Position numbers and translations under genes: made by a program
Notes under the pieces: generated by a model
Seen by the model: only the letters and a program-made list of their open reading frames with translations
The model's database searches: none
What the model was told of the DNA's origin: nothing
Shown here: positions 30,859-39,232 of the stretch, piece by piece
Layout of the letters: each line of letters begins with the position of its first letter
Position numbering within the stretch: the first letter of the stretch is position 1
Virus record (IMG/VR): IMGVR_UViG_3300035661_000037
Location: 18,712 to 82,711 of that record
Length of the DNA: 64,000 nucleotides
Strand: one strand, 5' to 3'
Source of the DNA: a virus

Positions 30859-31247
30859 TTTTTTACAACTTCCTCAATCGTTTCCTTGCGGAATGTTTCA
30901 GGCTCTTCTGCCAAGTTCTCAATAAGTTTACGTAGATCAACATATTCTTTATCTAGCATGAGTTCTACGGCGGTTTCTTTGGTGAATGGTAGATCCGCAC
31001 CATCCTTAGTGAACCCAGCCCAGCCCAGCAAAACTGTACCACAGTAACACTCCATAACTACGCGCTCTAGCTTATCGTTGTCCAAACTTTTGAAAGAGGT
31101 GCCAAATTTTTTGGCAACAATGCGAAGAGATTTATTAAATTTTTCGTTGCCAGCACGCGCCACAGTTACAGATGCGCCATCACCAATATCTACTGTAGTT
31201 CCTTCTTGGCTCATCTTACCGTCTGTTTTAAACTTGTTCAAATTCAT
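30855..31247 (-). CDS. Tail assembly chaperone (G-like)
   Basis: 130 residues, lying between the tail tube gene and the tape measure, the standard siphophage position for lambda gpG-like chaperones. Its 3' end carries the slippery heptamer A AAA AAC directly before TGA, so a minority of ribosomes make the G-T fusion. The protein has an N-terminal beta part (TTVDIGDGASVTVARAG) and a helical C-terminus (LRKLIENLAEEPETFRKE). GGAG precedes the ATG. It should coat the tape measure during tube assembly and be absent from the virion. Confidence 0.82.
   Translation of the reverse strand: MNLNKFKTDGKMSQEGTTVDIGDGASVTVARAGNEKFNKSLRIVAKKFGTSFKSLDNDKLERVVMECYCGTVLLGWAGFTKDGADLPFTKETAVELMLDKEYVDLRKLIENLAEEPETFRKETIEEVVKN
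30858..30864 (-). other. -1 ribosomal frameshift site (A AAA AAC)
   Basis: On the - strand the codons GTA AAA AAC TGA contain the canonical heptamer A AAA AAC, the most efficient class of -1 slippery sequence. Slipping back one base bypasses the TGA and opens the 117-codon extension down to 30505. Confidence 0.85.
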
Positions 31248-31289
31248 TTGTGAAGCTCCTTAAATTATGGGTATGGTGAAACAGCCATG

Positions 31290-31319
31290 TTTATACATCA
31301 TATAATTATACGCTGTCAA
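31290..31319 (-). promoter_or_regulatory. sigma70-like promoter before tail chaperone
   Basis: TTGACA (31319-31314), 18-bp spacer, TATAAA (31295-31290). It lies between the terminator of the tail tube gene and the chaperone ATG at 31247. Confidence 0.65.
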
Positions 31320-31329
31320 GAACTATTTA

Positions 31330-31360
31330 CACAAAATAAAAGACCCTCCTCGGAGGGTCT
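31330..31360 (-). terminator. Rho-independent terminator after tail tube gene
   Basis: A 9-bp GC-rich stem (AGACCCTCC with GGAGGGTCT, 31341-31360) followed on the - strand by TTTTATTTTG. A typical strong terminator, 20 bp after the tail tube stop. It closely resembles the one after the capsid gene at 52457-52476. Confidence 0.88.
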
Positions 31361-31379
31361 AATCTTAGACATATCAAGT

Positions 31380-32756
31380 TTACATAACAGATAGTTGCAG
31401 CATATAGTTAGGTGAGTATGTTGTGCTAATCAACGCTGTAGCAGTCATATCCACGAGAGTGTCGGTGTTCAGACTAGCTGCGGAACGTGTACCAGCAGAA
31501 AATTTAACTTTTGGCATATCTACGATGAGGTAATTTCCGCTACTGTCTTGCAATACATATTCTACGCTAGTTGCGGTATTATTCAAAAATTTTGCCAGTA
31601 GCATAGGCTCATTAAAGTATGCGGATATAGTTAAAGTTGCTCCAAATGTTCCGTTTTGGGTATCTACACTATACAAACTACCTATAGCGTCCAGCGAGCG
31701 AAGGTTATTTGTAGTTGATAGATTTAGTGTTTTAAACAATGTAGTAGTTGATGCCGAACCACCCTCAAAGATACCAGATGATGCGACGTTAGCTTGCGCA
31801 GACAAGATGGGGTTGTTGGTAGACGCAGTGGCGGCTGTGTTATCGCCGAACCCAGGAGCTGCTGTTATCGTTGTAGATGTCACAGTCTGTGACGCGCTCA
31901 CCGTGTAGGTACCAGTGCCTCCCGTACCAGTCAAGAATGCCGTAATTGTAGTGCCTGCGGTTACACCAGTTCCAGAAATAACGTCACCAACACTCAAACT
32001 TGCTACAGCGGCCACAGTCACCGTAAGCACGGTAGTTGCGATAGAACCCGTGCAGATTATAGAGCCTCTAGTGTCTCTGCCGATCATGGCGGCGGTAGCT
32101 GTAACTAGCGCACCGGAAGCAACGTTAAGCGCTAAAGTATTAACGGAAAGACCTTTACTAACATACGAAATATTAGGGAGGTCGGTGTATTCTACCTGCA
32201 TAGAGAACGATGGCTGTAAGACACCATTACGATAATTTTTGCTACTTATTGTTGTTGACGCACTTGCCGTGTCGGTAACTAATGTTTTTCGGCTAACTAC
32301 AATTTTACCGGTTGTTGCTGAAACAATCTTAGCAACCCCGTTATTTGCGTTGTTAGTTGCGCCTACGATCTTAACCCACCCACCTAGAGGTAAGCTGTTT
32401 ATAGTAAAACCAGAAGCTGCACTGTTGATAGAGTTGTCGGCTGAAGCAAAACTAATATCTGCGGCAGTCAATGTATACAGCGTTACAGGGGCGCAGCCAA
32501 GCGCTGACTCAATCAATGGGTCATACTCGGCATGGCTATACTCGAATGCTACATCGCCTGATGTAGATGCTCCAGTCGGTACAAGATCGGATACTCCACG
32601 GTCACTACGAACCTCTGTAGAGGATACAGTAGTAATAGCAGGGTTAATATTTACTGAAGTCTTCCGCAAGGCGATTTTCTTGCTAGTAGGCGTAACACCT
32701 TCAGTAACTTCGCGTAAGTATGATAGATTTGTAAGATTACCTTGTGCATTTGCCAT
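31380..32756 (-). CDS. Major tail tube protein with Ig-like insertion
   Basis: 458 residues. The N-terminal [20 protein letters not shown] and [15 protein letters not shown] with [15 protein letters not shown] are the usual start of lambda-type tail tube proteins. A later part ([29 protein letters not shown]) closes the tube fold. Between them lies a Gly/Thr-rich module with [17 protein letters not shown] and [16 protein letters not shown], an add-on domain also found in other virion proteins that probably decorates the tail surface. AAAGGAG precedes the ATG, and a strong terminator follows, consistent with high independent expression. Confidence 0.85.
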   Translation of the reverse strand: MANAQGNLTNLSYLREVTEGVTPTSKKIALRKTSVNINPAITTVSSTEVRSDRGVSDLVPTGASTSGDVAFEYSHAEYDPLIESALGCAPVTLYTLTAADISFASADNSINSAASGFTINSLPLGGWVKIVGATNNANNGVAKIVSATTGKIVVSRKTLVTDTASASTTISSKNYRNGVLQPSFSMQVEYTDLPNISYVSKGLSVNTLALNVASGALVTATAAMIGRDTRGSIICTGSIATTVLTVTVAAVASLSVGDVISGTGVTAGTTITAFLTGTGGTGTYTVSASQTVTSTTITAAPGFGDNTAATASTNNPILSAQANVASSGIFEGGSASTTTLFKTLNLSTTNNLRSLDAIGSLYSVDTQNGTFGATLTISAYFNEPMLLAKFLNNTATSVEYVLQDSSGNYLIVDMPKVKFSAGTRSAASLNTDTLVDMTATALISTTYSPNYMLQLSVM

Positions 32757-32773
32757 GTTAAAACTCCTTTAAT

Positions 32774-33199
32774 TTAAACTACAATATCATGAAAATATGG
32801 TATCGCCACAATCATCTGGTACCATTGGGTAGTGCTCTGAACACCGTTAATACTAAAATACTGCTCACCAATCCTGCGAACATCAGGCTCTTCAAACGTT
32901 ATCCCAGATACTTGTTTGTCCCTAAAGATATCCTGCACTGAATCTGCCAAGTCACGAGCTGCCCTAGAACCTTTATTTATCGGTGTATAAATATTTACAA
33001 ACACCGTGCCTGTGGATCTGCGTAACTGCGCACCTGAACCTATTGACGCTTTGCTTGACACGCCATCCCAGCACTCTATACTTACCCAAGACACCGCTGG
33101 GACTGTAAAAGGGGCGTTGTCATACTTTATATCGGTAGTGGCTGCCCAGCCAGTTGCGAACAAGTTTTCAATAGCAATGTTTATCGCGGAAGTAGCCAT
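32774..33199 (-). CDS. Tail terminator / completion protein
   Basis: 141 residues from the Met at 33199 (a GTG six codons upstream is possible). Located between the neck gene at 33244 and the tail tube. The helical start (ATSAINIAIENLF) followed by beta strands with VFVNIYTPINKG and a C-terminal WYQMIVAIPYFHD fits the tail terminator fold (gpU/DUF4128-like), which caps the finished tail. No good ribosome site is visible; a promoter-like sequence overlaps its leader. Confidence 0.7.
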   Translation of the reverse strand: MATSAINIAIENLFATGWAATTDIKYDNAPFTVPAVSWVSIECWDGVSSKASIGSGAQLRRSTGTVFVNIYTPINKGSRAARDLADSVQDIFRDKQVSGITFEEPDVRRIGEQYFSINGVQSTTQWYQMIVAIPYFHDIVV

Positions 33200-33205
33200 G
33201 TGTAG

Positions 33206-33234
33206 TGTGTACCACACAATAGCTTACATGTCAA
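33206..33234 (-). promoter_or_regulatory. Possible promoter before tail terminator gene
   Basis: TTGACA (33234-33229) with a 17-bp spacer and a weak TACACA (33211-33206). The -35 is perfect, the -10 is poor, and the predicted RNA start is nearly at the ATG (leaderless or very short leader). Confidence 0.4.
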
Positions 33235-33243
33235 GAGGTACAG

Positions 33244-33666
33244 CTAGAATAGTTTAAACTTTTGTAGTGCTTGATTCTTTGCGTAAGCTGCAATCATCCA
33301 ACCACCTTGCGGGTGGGTTCTTGTACCTTCATACTCAACCTTATAGGCATGTTTGGCGGTATTGCTTACATATATAGGTGTAAATGGAGCTTGGTAATAA
33401 GGCTCCTGAAATTTGTTATAGGGTGGTTGGTAGGTAATATCAGGCTTTCCAAACTTAACTGATGGGGCGGCTAACACGCGATCACTAGGTTTACCTATAG
33501 CTATATCCCAAGAGGCATTATATAACCCTGACCAGCGCGGCTCGTCTTGGTGTATCGCAGCATTATATGCCACTGATGCGGTAATGGCAGTAGCCTCGGC
33601 AACCTTGCGACCTATTGCAACCTCAAGGTTCTTAAGTGATTCGGGATTTATTTTGAAGGATATCAT
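33244..33666 (-). CDS. Neck protein, HK97 gp10-like
   Basis: 140 residues. The N-terminal helix (NPESLKNLEVAIGRKVAEA) and a YNASWDIAIG / PPYNKFQEPYY / HAYKVEYEGT region, with a final helix, match the HK97 gp10-like tail-completion family that sits at the head-tail junction. Position between a head-closure candidate and the tail terminator supports this. The start is 3 nt after the upstream stop. Confidence 0.7.
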   Translation of the reverse strand: MISFKINPESLKNLEVAIGRKVAEATAITASVAYNAAIHQDEPRWSGLYNASWDIAIGKPSDRVLAAPSVKFGKPDITYQPPYNKFQEPYYQAPFTPIYVSNTAKHAYKVEYEGTRTHPQGGWMIAAYAKNQALQKFKLF

Positions 33667-33669
33667 ACA

Positions 33670-34038
33670 TCACGGAGAACGTAACTGAAATGTCCAGATA
33701 GCCCCTGAAGGGTCTGGGTTAAAGTTGACAATGTTGTATGTTTTGGCTGTGGTAACTACAGTATCTAGGGCTATGTTAGGTGATACGTTTAGCGATGATT
33801 GCTGAACGATCATTTTAACATCTGAAATTTGTAGTCCGACATTGTTAGATAGCTCCAGCTCTGTAAACCTTAGAAATATCACTTTAGCTAATAGGGTATC
33901 AGCATTAGTTGAGGTATTTGTACCTGTCGCCGGTACGTATACTGTAGTAGTTCTCCGATAAGTCGCTGACGTAGGTATATCCCCTAGTGCTAAGAAGGCG
34001 GAGTTTACAGCAGCAGCAATTGTTCCTCGAAGCCCCAT
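33670..34038 (-). CDS. Head-closure/neck protein candidate
   Basis: 122 residues, beta-rich, with TTTVYVPATGTNT, then KVIFLRFTELELS and a YNIVNFNPDPSGAIWTFQLR end. Size, beta composition and location between the connector-like gene and the gp10-like gene fit a head-closure protein (SPP1 gp16-like), but the sequence alone does not prove it. Its start overlaps the upstream stop by one base. Confidence 0.65.
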   Translation of the reverse strand: MGLRGTIAAAVNSAFLALGDIPTSATYRRTTTVYVPATGTNTSTNADTLLAKVIFLRFTELELSNNVGLQISDVKMIVQQSSLNVSPNIALDTVVTTAKTYNIVNFNPDPSGAIWTFQLRSP

Positions 34039-34568
34039 TACACCCTCACAATCGTAGCTTGATATGGGTTACTGTTTATAACATAGCGCCATATAATATT
34101 TTTAACTGAGTTGTTTAGCCATGACGGTCTATCATTCTTATCTAGTTTAAGTTCCACTGTATCAACTCGTAGGGCTGAAATACCAGCAGTATCAGAAGTC
34201 TTAGTAGGATCTGCGGCAATCAACCACATCGCAGCCTCTGCGGTAGCATCGGCAAGAAATGTAGGTATCGTTGCAGGATCGAACATATAGGTATTATACA
34301 GGGCATCTGCGCCGTACCAATAGTCCCCACCATCAATAAACAATCCTGTACGCGGGAACTCGTGTGACTGGTTGACAACTGTTCTAGCGCCCCGCCATTG
34401 TAACGAATCAAAGTTACGGGTAGCCCAGATTAGTGCTGCTTCTTTGGTAGCGGTTAGCGCACCTGTCCATGATGTATTGTGTAGGCGGGTAGCATGGTAT
34501 GCGTCAGCAGCCGCGACACTTGAAAAACTATTAAATCCTGCCAACGATGGGTCAGAAACTAGTGCCAT
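34038..34568 (-). CDS. Head-tail connector, DnaT-like family
   Basis: 176 residues. It begins LVSDPSLAGFNSFSSVAAADAYHATR and includes ALIWATRNFDSLQWRG, LIDGG-like and WLIAADPTKTS elements, then a C-terminal IIWRYVI. This pattern belongs to the phage family named after DnaT-like ssDNA-binding proteins (DnaT_2), found at the adaptor position of siphophages. It is most likely the adaptor that docks under the portal, not a replication protein, given the neighbours. Confidence 0.75.
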   Translation of the reverse strand: MALVSDPSLAGFNSFSSVAAADAYHATRLHNTSWTGALTATKEAALIWATRNFDSLQWRGARTVVNQSHEFPRTGLFIDGGDYWYGADALYNTYMFDPATIPTFLADATAEAAMWLIAADPTKTSDTAGISALRVDTVELKLDKNDRPSWLNNSVKNIIWRYVINSNPYQATIVRV

Positions 34569-34570
34569 GA

Positions 34571-34792
34571 TTAGCCGCCGTAGGTATTATGCCATTTCCA
34601 ACCACGTACCCAACCTTCGTCGGTCTTTGCCGCCAGACCTTCAGCCATTAGGCGTTCACCTATAGCATCGTCAATCAGTGTCGGGCGACCTTGTAACAAG
34701 CGACCTACTGCGCGATCACGGGAAGTGTCTACTACCAGCGTATCTTGTGTATCTTGGGTCTCTGACACTTCAAGTTTTTGATATTTTGCCAT
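34571..34792 (-). CDS. Hypothetical protein (73 aa)
   Basis: Located between a small membrane protein and the connector gene, 2 nt from the latter. It begins acidic and polar (EVSETQDTQDTLVVD), followed by a helical part (RAVGRLLQGRPTLIDDAIGERLMAEGL) and a C-terminal Trp/Gly-rich end. No family assigned. Cotranscribed with the neck genes, so a virion or assembly role is possible. Confidence 0.6.
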   Translation of the reverse strand: MAKYQKLEVSETQDTQDTLVVDTSRDRAVGRLLQGRPTLIDDAIGERLMAEGLAAKTDEGWVRGWKWHNTYGG

Positions 34793-34802
34793 TGTATTTC
34801 CC

Positions 34803-35060
34803 CTATTGCTTATCTTGTTTACCGTCTAGCTTAGATTCTATACGGTCTAACTTTTTAAATAATGCGTCTTCAAATCCCTTTAGCTCTATGCGGGTAACAT
34901 ACTGACCTGCTACAAGTAGTTCAATACCTTGAACTTTATCCGCCAAACTGGTGTCAGTGGCTTTAAGTTCTTTCATAGAGTCCGATAGCCCTCTAACCCA
35001 AATACCCCCAAAGAATGCGGTAAGACCCATTAGTATGTTAATCATCGTTTGGTTATCCAT
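34803..35060 (-). CDS. Small membrane protein with coiled coil
   Basis: 85 residues: one TM segment at about residues 5-25 (MINILMGLTAFFGGIWV), then a charged helical tail with heptad-like spacing (FEDALFKKLDRIESKLDG). This plan is seen in phage XhlA-like and other accessory membrane proteins. It is far from the lysis block, so a holin role is uncertain. The start overlaps a 15-codon frame at 35053-35100. Confidence 0.6.
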   Translation of the reverse strand: MDNQTMINILMGLTAFFGGIWVRGLSDSMKELKATDTSLADKVQGIELLVAGQYVTRIELKGFEDALFKKLDRIESKLDGKQDKQ

Positions 35061-35100
35061 CGACTATTTCCGATTCTTTTTTCTTTGATTTACAAGCCAT
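35053..35100 (-). CDS. Possible 15-aa peptide (leader)
   Basis: A 15-codon frame, MACKSKKKESEIVDG, with AAGGGGA seven bases before the ATG. It ends inside the start of the next gene. The good ribosome site and overlap suggest a coupling leader or a very small basic protein. It is short enough to be chance. Confidence 0.35.
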   Translation of the reverse strand: MACKSKKKESEIVDG

Positions 35101-35125
35101 ATGATCCCCTTAAATAGTTATGGTG

Positions 35126-35154
35126 CTTGTATCATAGTGTTTGTGGTTTGTCAA
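35126..35154 (-). promoter_or_regulatory. sigma70-like promoter at end of HNH gene
   Basis: TTGACA (35154-35149), 17-bp spacer ending ATGA, TACAAG (35131-35126), then CACC. The -35 and spacer lie inside the last codons of the HNH gene, so the neck operon downstream keeps its promoter next to the endonuclease. Confidence 0.68.
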
Positions 35155-36019
35155 CTTGATTCGCCATTTCTGATAACCATTTGTAATACTTCAACTCGTG
35201 TTTATCTTGGGTGGTGTAGATAGGCATGTCAGGCCAGTGGTGATTACCTTTTGATATGTTCACACTAGCTGGTATCACGCTCAAGTTACCCTCCCAATGC
35301 AGCCCACTAACATAATTACTAATCAGTGGGACTATGTGGTCAACGTGCCATGAAAACCCAGTAGATATTGTGCGCAACGTGCATAGGTCGTCTATCTCTG
35401 CTAGTATGAAATCGTCAGCCCAGCTTACAAAGGCTTTGCTCATCGAATTTTTACGCTTTATTTTATACTTACGTTTGGTGGCTTTTACTTTTGATGGCAT
35501 TCCTTTGGAACACCTAGCCCGCCTATTGTGTTTATCTTCTTTAGATAAACTAGCGTAAACCCCTCGGCTCTTTTCTATAAGCATGTCTCTATTTTTAGCA
35601 TAGTACTTAGCCTTATACACGCTACGCTTATCTTTATCCCGCAAACGCTTAGAAATTAATTCATGCTTATTGTTTGCAGCATACACTTTTGCATAATCCG
35701 CCGAACATAGCTTGCATATAGACTCCACCGAGTACCTTCCCAATAGTGCTGGATAATACTCCCCAATAACTTTAGGTATTTTGCAGGTAGTGCAAGTCTT
35801 AAATGTTTCTGGACTGTATTCTGCTGGCGTTTTCGCTAATACCTTTTCCTTGTATGCCGCAGATGCTTTATTATATTTAGGTTTGTCAGCAACATATCTT
35901 CTAGCTGCTCCGAGCGACGCGCATAACTTACACCCAGAACCTATTTTATATACATAGCCGCACGTGGTGCACTTCCTAACAGAATAGCTTATGGGGTTTC
36001 TCATTGGTTTACGCAGCAT
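35132..36019 (-). CDS. Homing-type HNH endonuclease with zinc knuckles
   Basis: 295 residues. Several CxxC pairs lie in the first half (CTTCG near residue 17, CKLC near 30, CTTCK near 76, CKLC near 102), then a basic Lys/Arg-rich middle, and a C-terminal HNH domain WHVDHIVPL...LHWEGNLSVIPASVN...KGNHH near residues 222-260. This is a typical free-standing phage homing endonuclease. It interrupts the late operon between the phosphoesterase and the neck genes. It overlaps the upstream stop; an alternative ATG at 36004 avoids the overlap. Neither has a good ribosome site. Confidence 0.85.
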   Translation of the reverse strand: MLRKPMRNPISYSVRKCTTCGYVYKIGSGCKLCASLGAARRYVADKPKYNKASAAYKEKVLAKTPAEYSPETFKTCTTCKIPKVIGEYYPALLGRYSVESICKLCSADYAKVYAANNKHELISKRLRDKDKRSVYKAKYYAKNRDMLIEKSRGVYASLSKEDKHNRRARCSKGMPSKVKATKRKYKIKRKNSMSKAFVSWADDFILAEIDDLCTLRTISTGFSWHVDHIVPLISNYVSGLHWEGNLSVIPASVNISKGNHHWPDMPIYTTQDKHELKYYKWLSEMANQVDKPQTL

Positions 36020-37190
36020 AAACCATTTTCGGAGATATTGTTATTCTCGCTACTTCCCCATATTCTTTATGGTAGGTTATTACCTTAGCATCTCGACCAG
36101 AAGAATAACCACTACGAGATGAGTAAGAGTCTTTGGCAGTCAATGTACGGTGCTGTTCAACTACCATCAGATTAGACTCTTTAACTCGTGCGTGGTGGTA
36201 GTGCCCCATATGAGCATATGAGTATTTGGTACGTCCGAAAACTTCACGGAACTTAGATACCATCACGTCATCAATGCTGTCAAACTTTACTCGGTGGCCA
36301 TGGTGTACAAAGAGCGATGTGAGTCCGTGCTCGTAGCAGTAGAAAATATCGGGTGAGTCGTTGACACTGACGCGAGGCTCATTAGCATATAAGGAAGCCA
36401 TCATTTCCCGCATCCATACAGATGACGCAATATCGTGATTACCTTCCGCGATAATGATATTTAGGTGTTGGTGTTTCTGCAACAGCATAGAAATAATCCT
36501 ACGTAAACTACGTATTGCTACACGTACAACAAGCTGGAAGCGCGCGTCGCTATCCAGAAGGTTCTTACCAGTAGGTGTTTGTGATTCTAGCCCATCAGTA
36601 TGTAGCTGATCGCCCATAATTGCTAGGCATCCAGTAGATGCGTCTGGTGACTGCCTGACAGCGGTTGCAAACCAATTTACAAGTAAGTCCTCAGCTATCT
36701 TCAAGTCCCAATCTTCTCCACATTCTATTGACCAACTTTTAGATCCGAGATGAAAATCCGTGATAGGATAAAAGTTAAGTAGAGTATCATCAGTATGCGG
36801 AATAATCTTGATAGGTTTTTCAGGCGGGATACTTTCCGAAAACGCTTTTGCAGCCTCTTTCAAAAGTTCCTGATACTTGGCATCGTCTAAGGTCGCCTTA
36901 ACCCACTGAGCCGATACACCCCCCTCAGCATTGTAAAGTGTTGAGATGCCCTTGGCGATAAACGCATTTGCTACAGGGTGCGTCATGCTATGATCTGGTG
37001 AGAAACCTTTAGATTCCGCACGGGCTTTGATGCGCTCCATACCTTTGCGAACACTTCTCTCGTTGACACTCAGTAGTTCCTCACAGGCTCTCCAAGATAG
37101 TCCATCAGCACGTGCTCTAACAAACGATTCTTCACGTTCTGTCACACAAAATGGTAGGTACTGTAGCAGTTCTTTAGTTGTCAATGACAT
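36009..37190 (-). CDS. HTH plus metallophosphoesterase protein
   Basis: 393 residues. The N-terminal part (EREESFVRARADGLSWRACEELL...NERSVRKGMERIKARAE, residues 15-60) is a helix-turn-helix of the sigma-factor or terminase-like type. The rest is a two-metal phosphoesterase with DFHLG near 145, GDQ near 195, GNHD near 248, HHGH near 297 and GHYHH near 332. Phages carry this fusion near small-terminase genes. It overlaps the upstream gene by 17 nt. It may cut or process DNA during packaging; this is inference from the domain pairing. Confidence 0.82.
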   Translation of the reverse strand: MSLTTKELLQYLPFCVTEREESFVRARADGLSWRACEELLSVNERSVRKGMERIKARAESKGFSPDHSMTHPVANAFIAKGISTLYNAEGGVSAQWVKATLDDAKYQELLKEAAKAFSESIPPEKPIKIIPHTDDTLLNFYPITDFHLGSKSWSIECGEDWDLKIAEDLLVNWFATAVRQSPDASTGCLAIMGDQLHTDGLESQTPTGKNLLDSDARFQLVVRVAIRSLRRIISMLLQKHQHLNIIIAEGNHDIASSVWMREMMASLYANEPRVSVNDSPDIFYCYEHGLTSLFVHHGHRVKFDSIDDVMVSKFREVFGRTKYSYAHMGHYHHARVKESNLMVVEQHRTLTAKDSYSSRSGYSSGRDAKVITYHKEYGEVARITISPKMVYAA

Positions 37191-37656
37191 TTATATCTTT
37201 CATAAGTGGTTGAAGGACTGGGGCTTGGGTTAATGTGATGTGGATCGTGGGTATGATAGCTTGCTGACCTTCGATAGTTTTCGCGTTCTCTTGCAATACT
37301 TTACCAGTCTTGCCGAGTAGCGTGTAAATCTTAACTTTCTCTGCGAGCGCTGCATCAGGATTCGCCATTACCATTGGCACCCAGTCGTCGGTGTACAGCT
37401 CAAACAAACTCTTGGCTTTGGTCTCTATAGCCCCTGAACCTTTTTTAAGTTCGGATACCGCCATAGTTACAGCTTTGGCAAACTTCTTTGATTGTTTTAA
37501 GAGTTGTAGTTGCCCGATGTCAATGTCAAACTGTTCGCATAACTCGCTCTCAGTCCATGGTTTGTTGAGCATAGCTACACGATTCTCTGCCATCGCGTAG
37601 GCTAACATTTGATCGAATGGGATGTCTTCGGTAGATAGGGGGAGTTGTTCAGTCAT
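37174..37656 (-). CDS. Small terminase-like DNA-binding protein
   Basis: 160 residues, with a helix-turn-helix-like front (PWTESELCEQFDIDIGQLQLLKQ, residues about 33-55) and helical middle part (SELKKGSGAIETKAKSLFELY, VKIYTLLGKTG) like phage small terminase subunits. The C-terminal tail is beta-like (IHITLTQAPV). TerL itself is 19 kb away at 56.2-57.6 kb, so if this is TerS the two subunits are separated. It overlaps the HTH-phosphoesterase gene, supporting a shared DNA task. Confidence 0.55.
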   Translation of the reverse strand: MTEQLPLSTEDIPFDQMLAYAMAENRVAMLNKPWTESELCEQFDIDIGQLQLLKQSKKFAKAVTMAVSELKKGSGAIETKAKSLFELYTDDWVPMVMANPDAALAEKVKIYTLLGKTGKVLQENAKTIEGQQAIIPTIHITLTQAPVLQPLMKDINVIDN

Positions 37657-37700
37657 TTAGGGTGTTTGTGTAACGTGAACGGCATGGCGTTGGGAACATT

Positions 37701-38012
37701 TTAGATTAGTTCCCTGTATTTTAGCCACGCCTCAAACTCGGCAAGGTCTTCGGCACAAGATATTACAATCGCATACCCGTTGTTAGCTGTTATAGTGTCT
37801 AAAAACTTCTGTTGGTTAGCGGTAACGTTCTTACGCTTCCCCTCAGCCTTTATCTCCAATGCTACGAACAACCCCGTCTTAGTGATGCAAATAATATCTG
37901 CAAGTCCAGTCGTAGCGCCAAAAGCTGAAGGTATTATACTCCAGTTTGGGATGTTGTGTAACTTTAGAAACGCCTTGGTGAGAAGTTTAATTTTTCCTTC
38001 AGGAGTTGCCAT
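37701..38012 (-). CDS. VRR-NUC domain nuclease
   Basis: 103 residues, a stand-alone VRR-NUC (PD-(D/E)XK) domain. Seen: the leading Glu (PEGKIKLLTKAFL), the catalytic GLADIICITKTGLFVALEIKA with Asp, Glu and Lys near residues 37-56, and TANQQKFLDTITANNGYAIVIS near 65-86. Such small phage nucleases act on branched DNA, like Holliday junction resolvases, and often assist packaging or recombination. The promoter is at 38044-38072. Confidence 0.85.
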   Translation of the reverse strand: MATPEGKIKLLTKAFLKLHNIPNWSIIPSAFGATTGLADIICITKTGLFVALEIKAEGKRKNVTANQQKFLDTITANNGYAIVISCAEDLAEFEAWLKYRELI

Positions 38013-38043
38013 AATTAAAAAGCCCTCTATTTAGTTAAGAGAG

Positions 38044-38072
38044 CTTATACCACTGTTTTATATGTTGTGCAA
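38044..38072 (-). promoter_or_regulatory. sigma70-like promoter for VRR-NUC operon
   Basis: TTGCAC (38072-38067), 17-bp spacer, TATAAG (38049-38044), then CT. It lies between the virion gene at 38076 and the VRR-NUC ATG at 38012. Confidence 0.65.
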
Positions 38073-38075
38073 CTG

Positions 38076-38681
38076 TTACGTTAGTGAGGTATGCTCGTAC
38101 CACTCTGCTCTAAAGTTACAGAGGTTACCTGTAGTGCCACTTGTTATTCGTATGATGTATTTAGTATTCTGTTTGAGTATTCTTTCAGTCCCGTACACGC
38201 CTGCGCCATCTGACTTGCTGCTACCTGAAGCTGTTCCGCTAGAGTAGACAAATAGTCTAGTACCATCTGTAGTACCTCCAGAGACGGCTTTGTGTATTGT
38301 CAAGCCCGCAGTATTCGTAGAGTTTTCATTGGCGTTGAATGTAGCCTGCAATGTGGTACCTACTTTGTTAGTAGCTCTGAACACCTCTACAGTAGTTATA
38401 GCTGTGCCGTCCACAGAGAATGTGAAGTGAGGCCAGCTTGTGGTATCAGCAACCGTAAGCAAATAATCTTGAATGGCCGCTGCACCAAGTGTCACAGAGT
38501 CTGCGTATCTATAGGCATCGCCATCATGAACCTCGTGGTGCCCATGGTCTATGGTCATCATCGAATTAGTGACGGTATCTACACGAACGTTTCTAGGTAC
38601 TCCTGATGAATCCGTACCTTGCAGCAGCGAGTGTGCCCCACCATCTGTAAACTTCCGTAAACCTGTGTCTATCAATGCCAT
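38076..38681 (-). CDS. Virion protein with GDAYRYAD motif
   Basis: 201 residues, soluble and beta-rich. A central MTIDHGHHEVHDGDAYRY element (residues about 43-60) and repeated Ser/Thr/Gly strands look like virion proteins conserved in several phage groups near head decoration genes. The start overlaps the stop of the previous gene by one base. Last gene of the 51-38 kb array. Exact virion location is unknown. Confidence 0.65.
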   Translation of the reverse strand: MALIDTGLRKFTDGGAHSLLQGTDSSGVPRNVRVDTVTNSMMTIDHGHHEVHDGDAYRYADSVTLGAAAIQDYLLTVADTTSWPHFTFSVDGTAITTVEVFRATNKVGTTLQATFNANENSTNTAGLTIHKAVSGGTTDGTRLFVYSSGTASGSSKSDGAGVYGTERILKQNTKYIIRITSGTTGNLCNFRAEWYEHTSLT

Positions 38682-39229
38682 TATTTCAGCCCTATGAACT
38701 GCGTTTTAGTAAGTGCCTTAGACAACTTGGCATCGAGGTTCAAAATAATCGCGGCCAGCTCTGGTGATATTTCTGCCCGAACAGCCGTAGCATTTTGAGC
38801 CGCCGAAGGTATTGTAGCTAGGTCACCTGTTATGATATTCTGCGTATTTGTAACCGTGTTGACAAGGGCTGCGACCTGTGCCGGATATTGCTGCACTATA
38901 GCAGGTGTGAAATAGGCTGATGGGTAATCATCTGAGAACAGGACACCTGCGACCGATACCTTACTAAGATCAATAAGCAGCTTCCAGCCATTTATCAGAA
39001 AGTAAGTATCCCCAGTAAAACCGCCGGGTATGATGTCTAGCCCTGTATAGCGCATAGCAGGATAGTACGAGGTATTGTGTTCAACCACCAACCATCGCAC
39101 CCATGCTGAATAAAGTTCAGACCTGATATTTAAGGACGTGACTTCATCGTTGACAGTGATTGTTTTATTTTCACCGTCAAAGGTTACTTTCTGATACAGC
39201 CCCCAGTAATCCCAAAACGCGTAAGCCAT
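38681..39229 (-). CDS. Virion structural protein (182 aa)
   Basis: Beta-rich N-terminal domain with KVTFDGENKTITVNDEV, IRSELYSAWVRWLV and PGGFTGDTYFLINGW, then a helical C-terminus (ELAAIILNLDAKLSKAL). This sequence type recurs among tailed phages, always near other virion or decoration genes; I recognise the pattern but not a function. The helical tail could form a trimer stalk. It is 3 nt from the upstream gene. Confidence 0.7.
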   Translation of the reverse strand: MAYAFWDYWGLYQKVTFDGENKTITVNDEVTSLNIRSELYSAWVRWLVVEHNTSYYPAMRYTGLDIIPGGFTGDTYFLINGWKLLIDLSKVSVAGVLFSDDYPSAYFTPAIVQQYPAQVAALVNTVTNTQNIITGDLATIPSAAQNATAVRAEISPELAAIILNLDAKLSKALTKTQFIGLK

Positions 39230-39232
39230 TGA

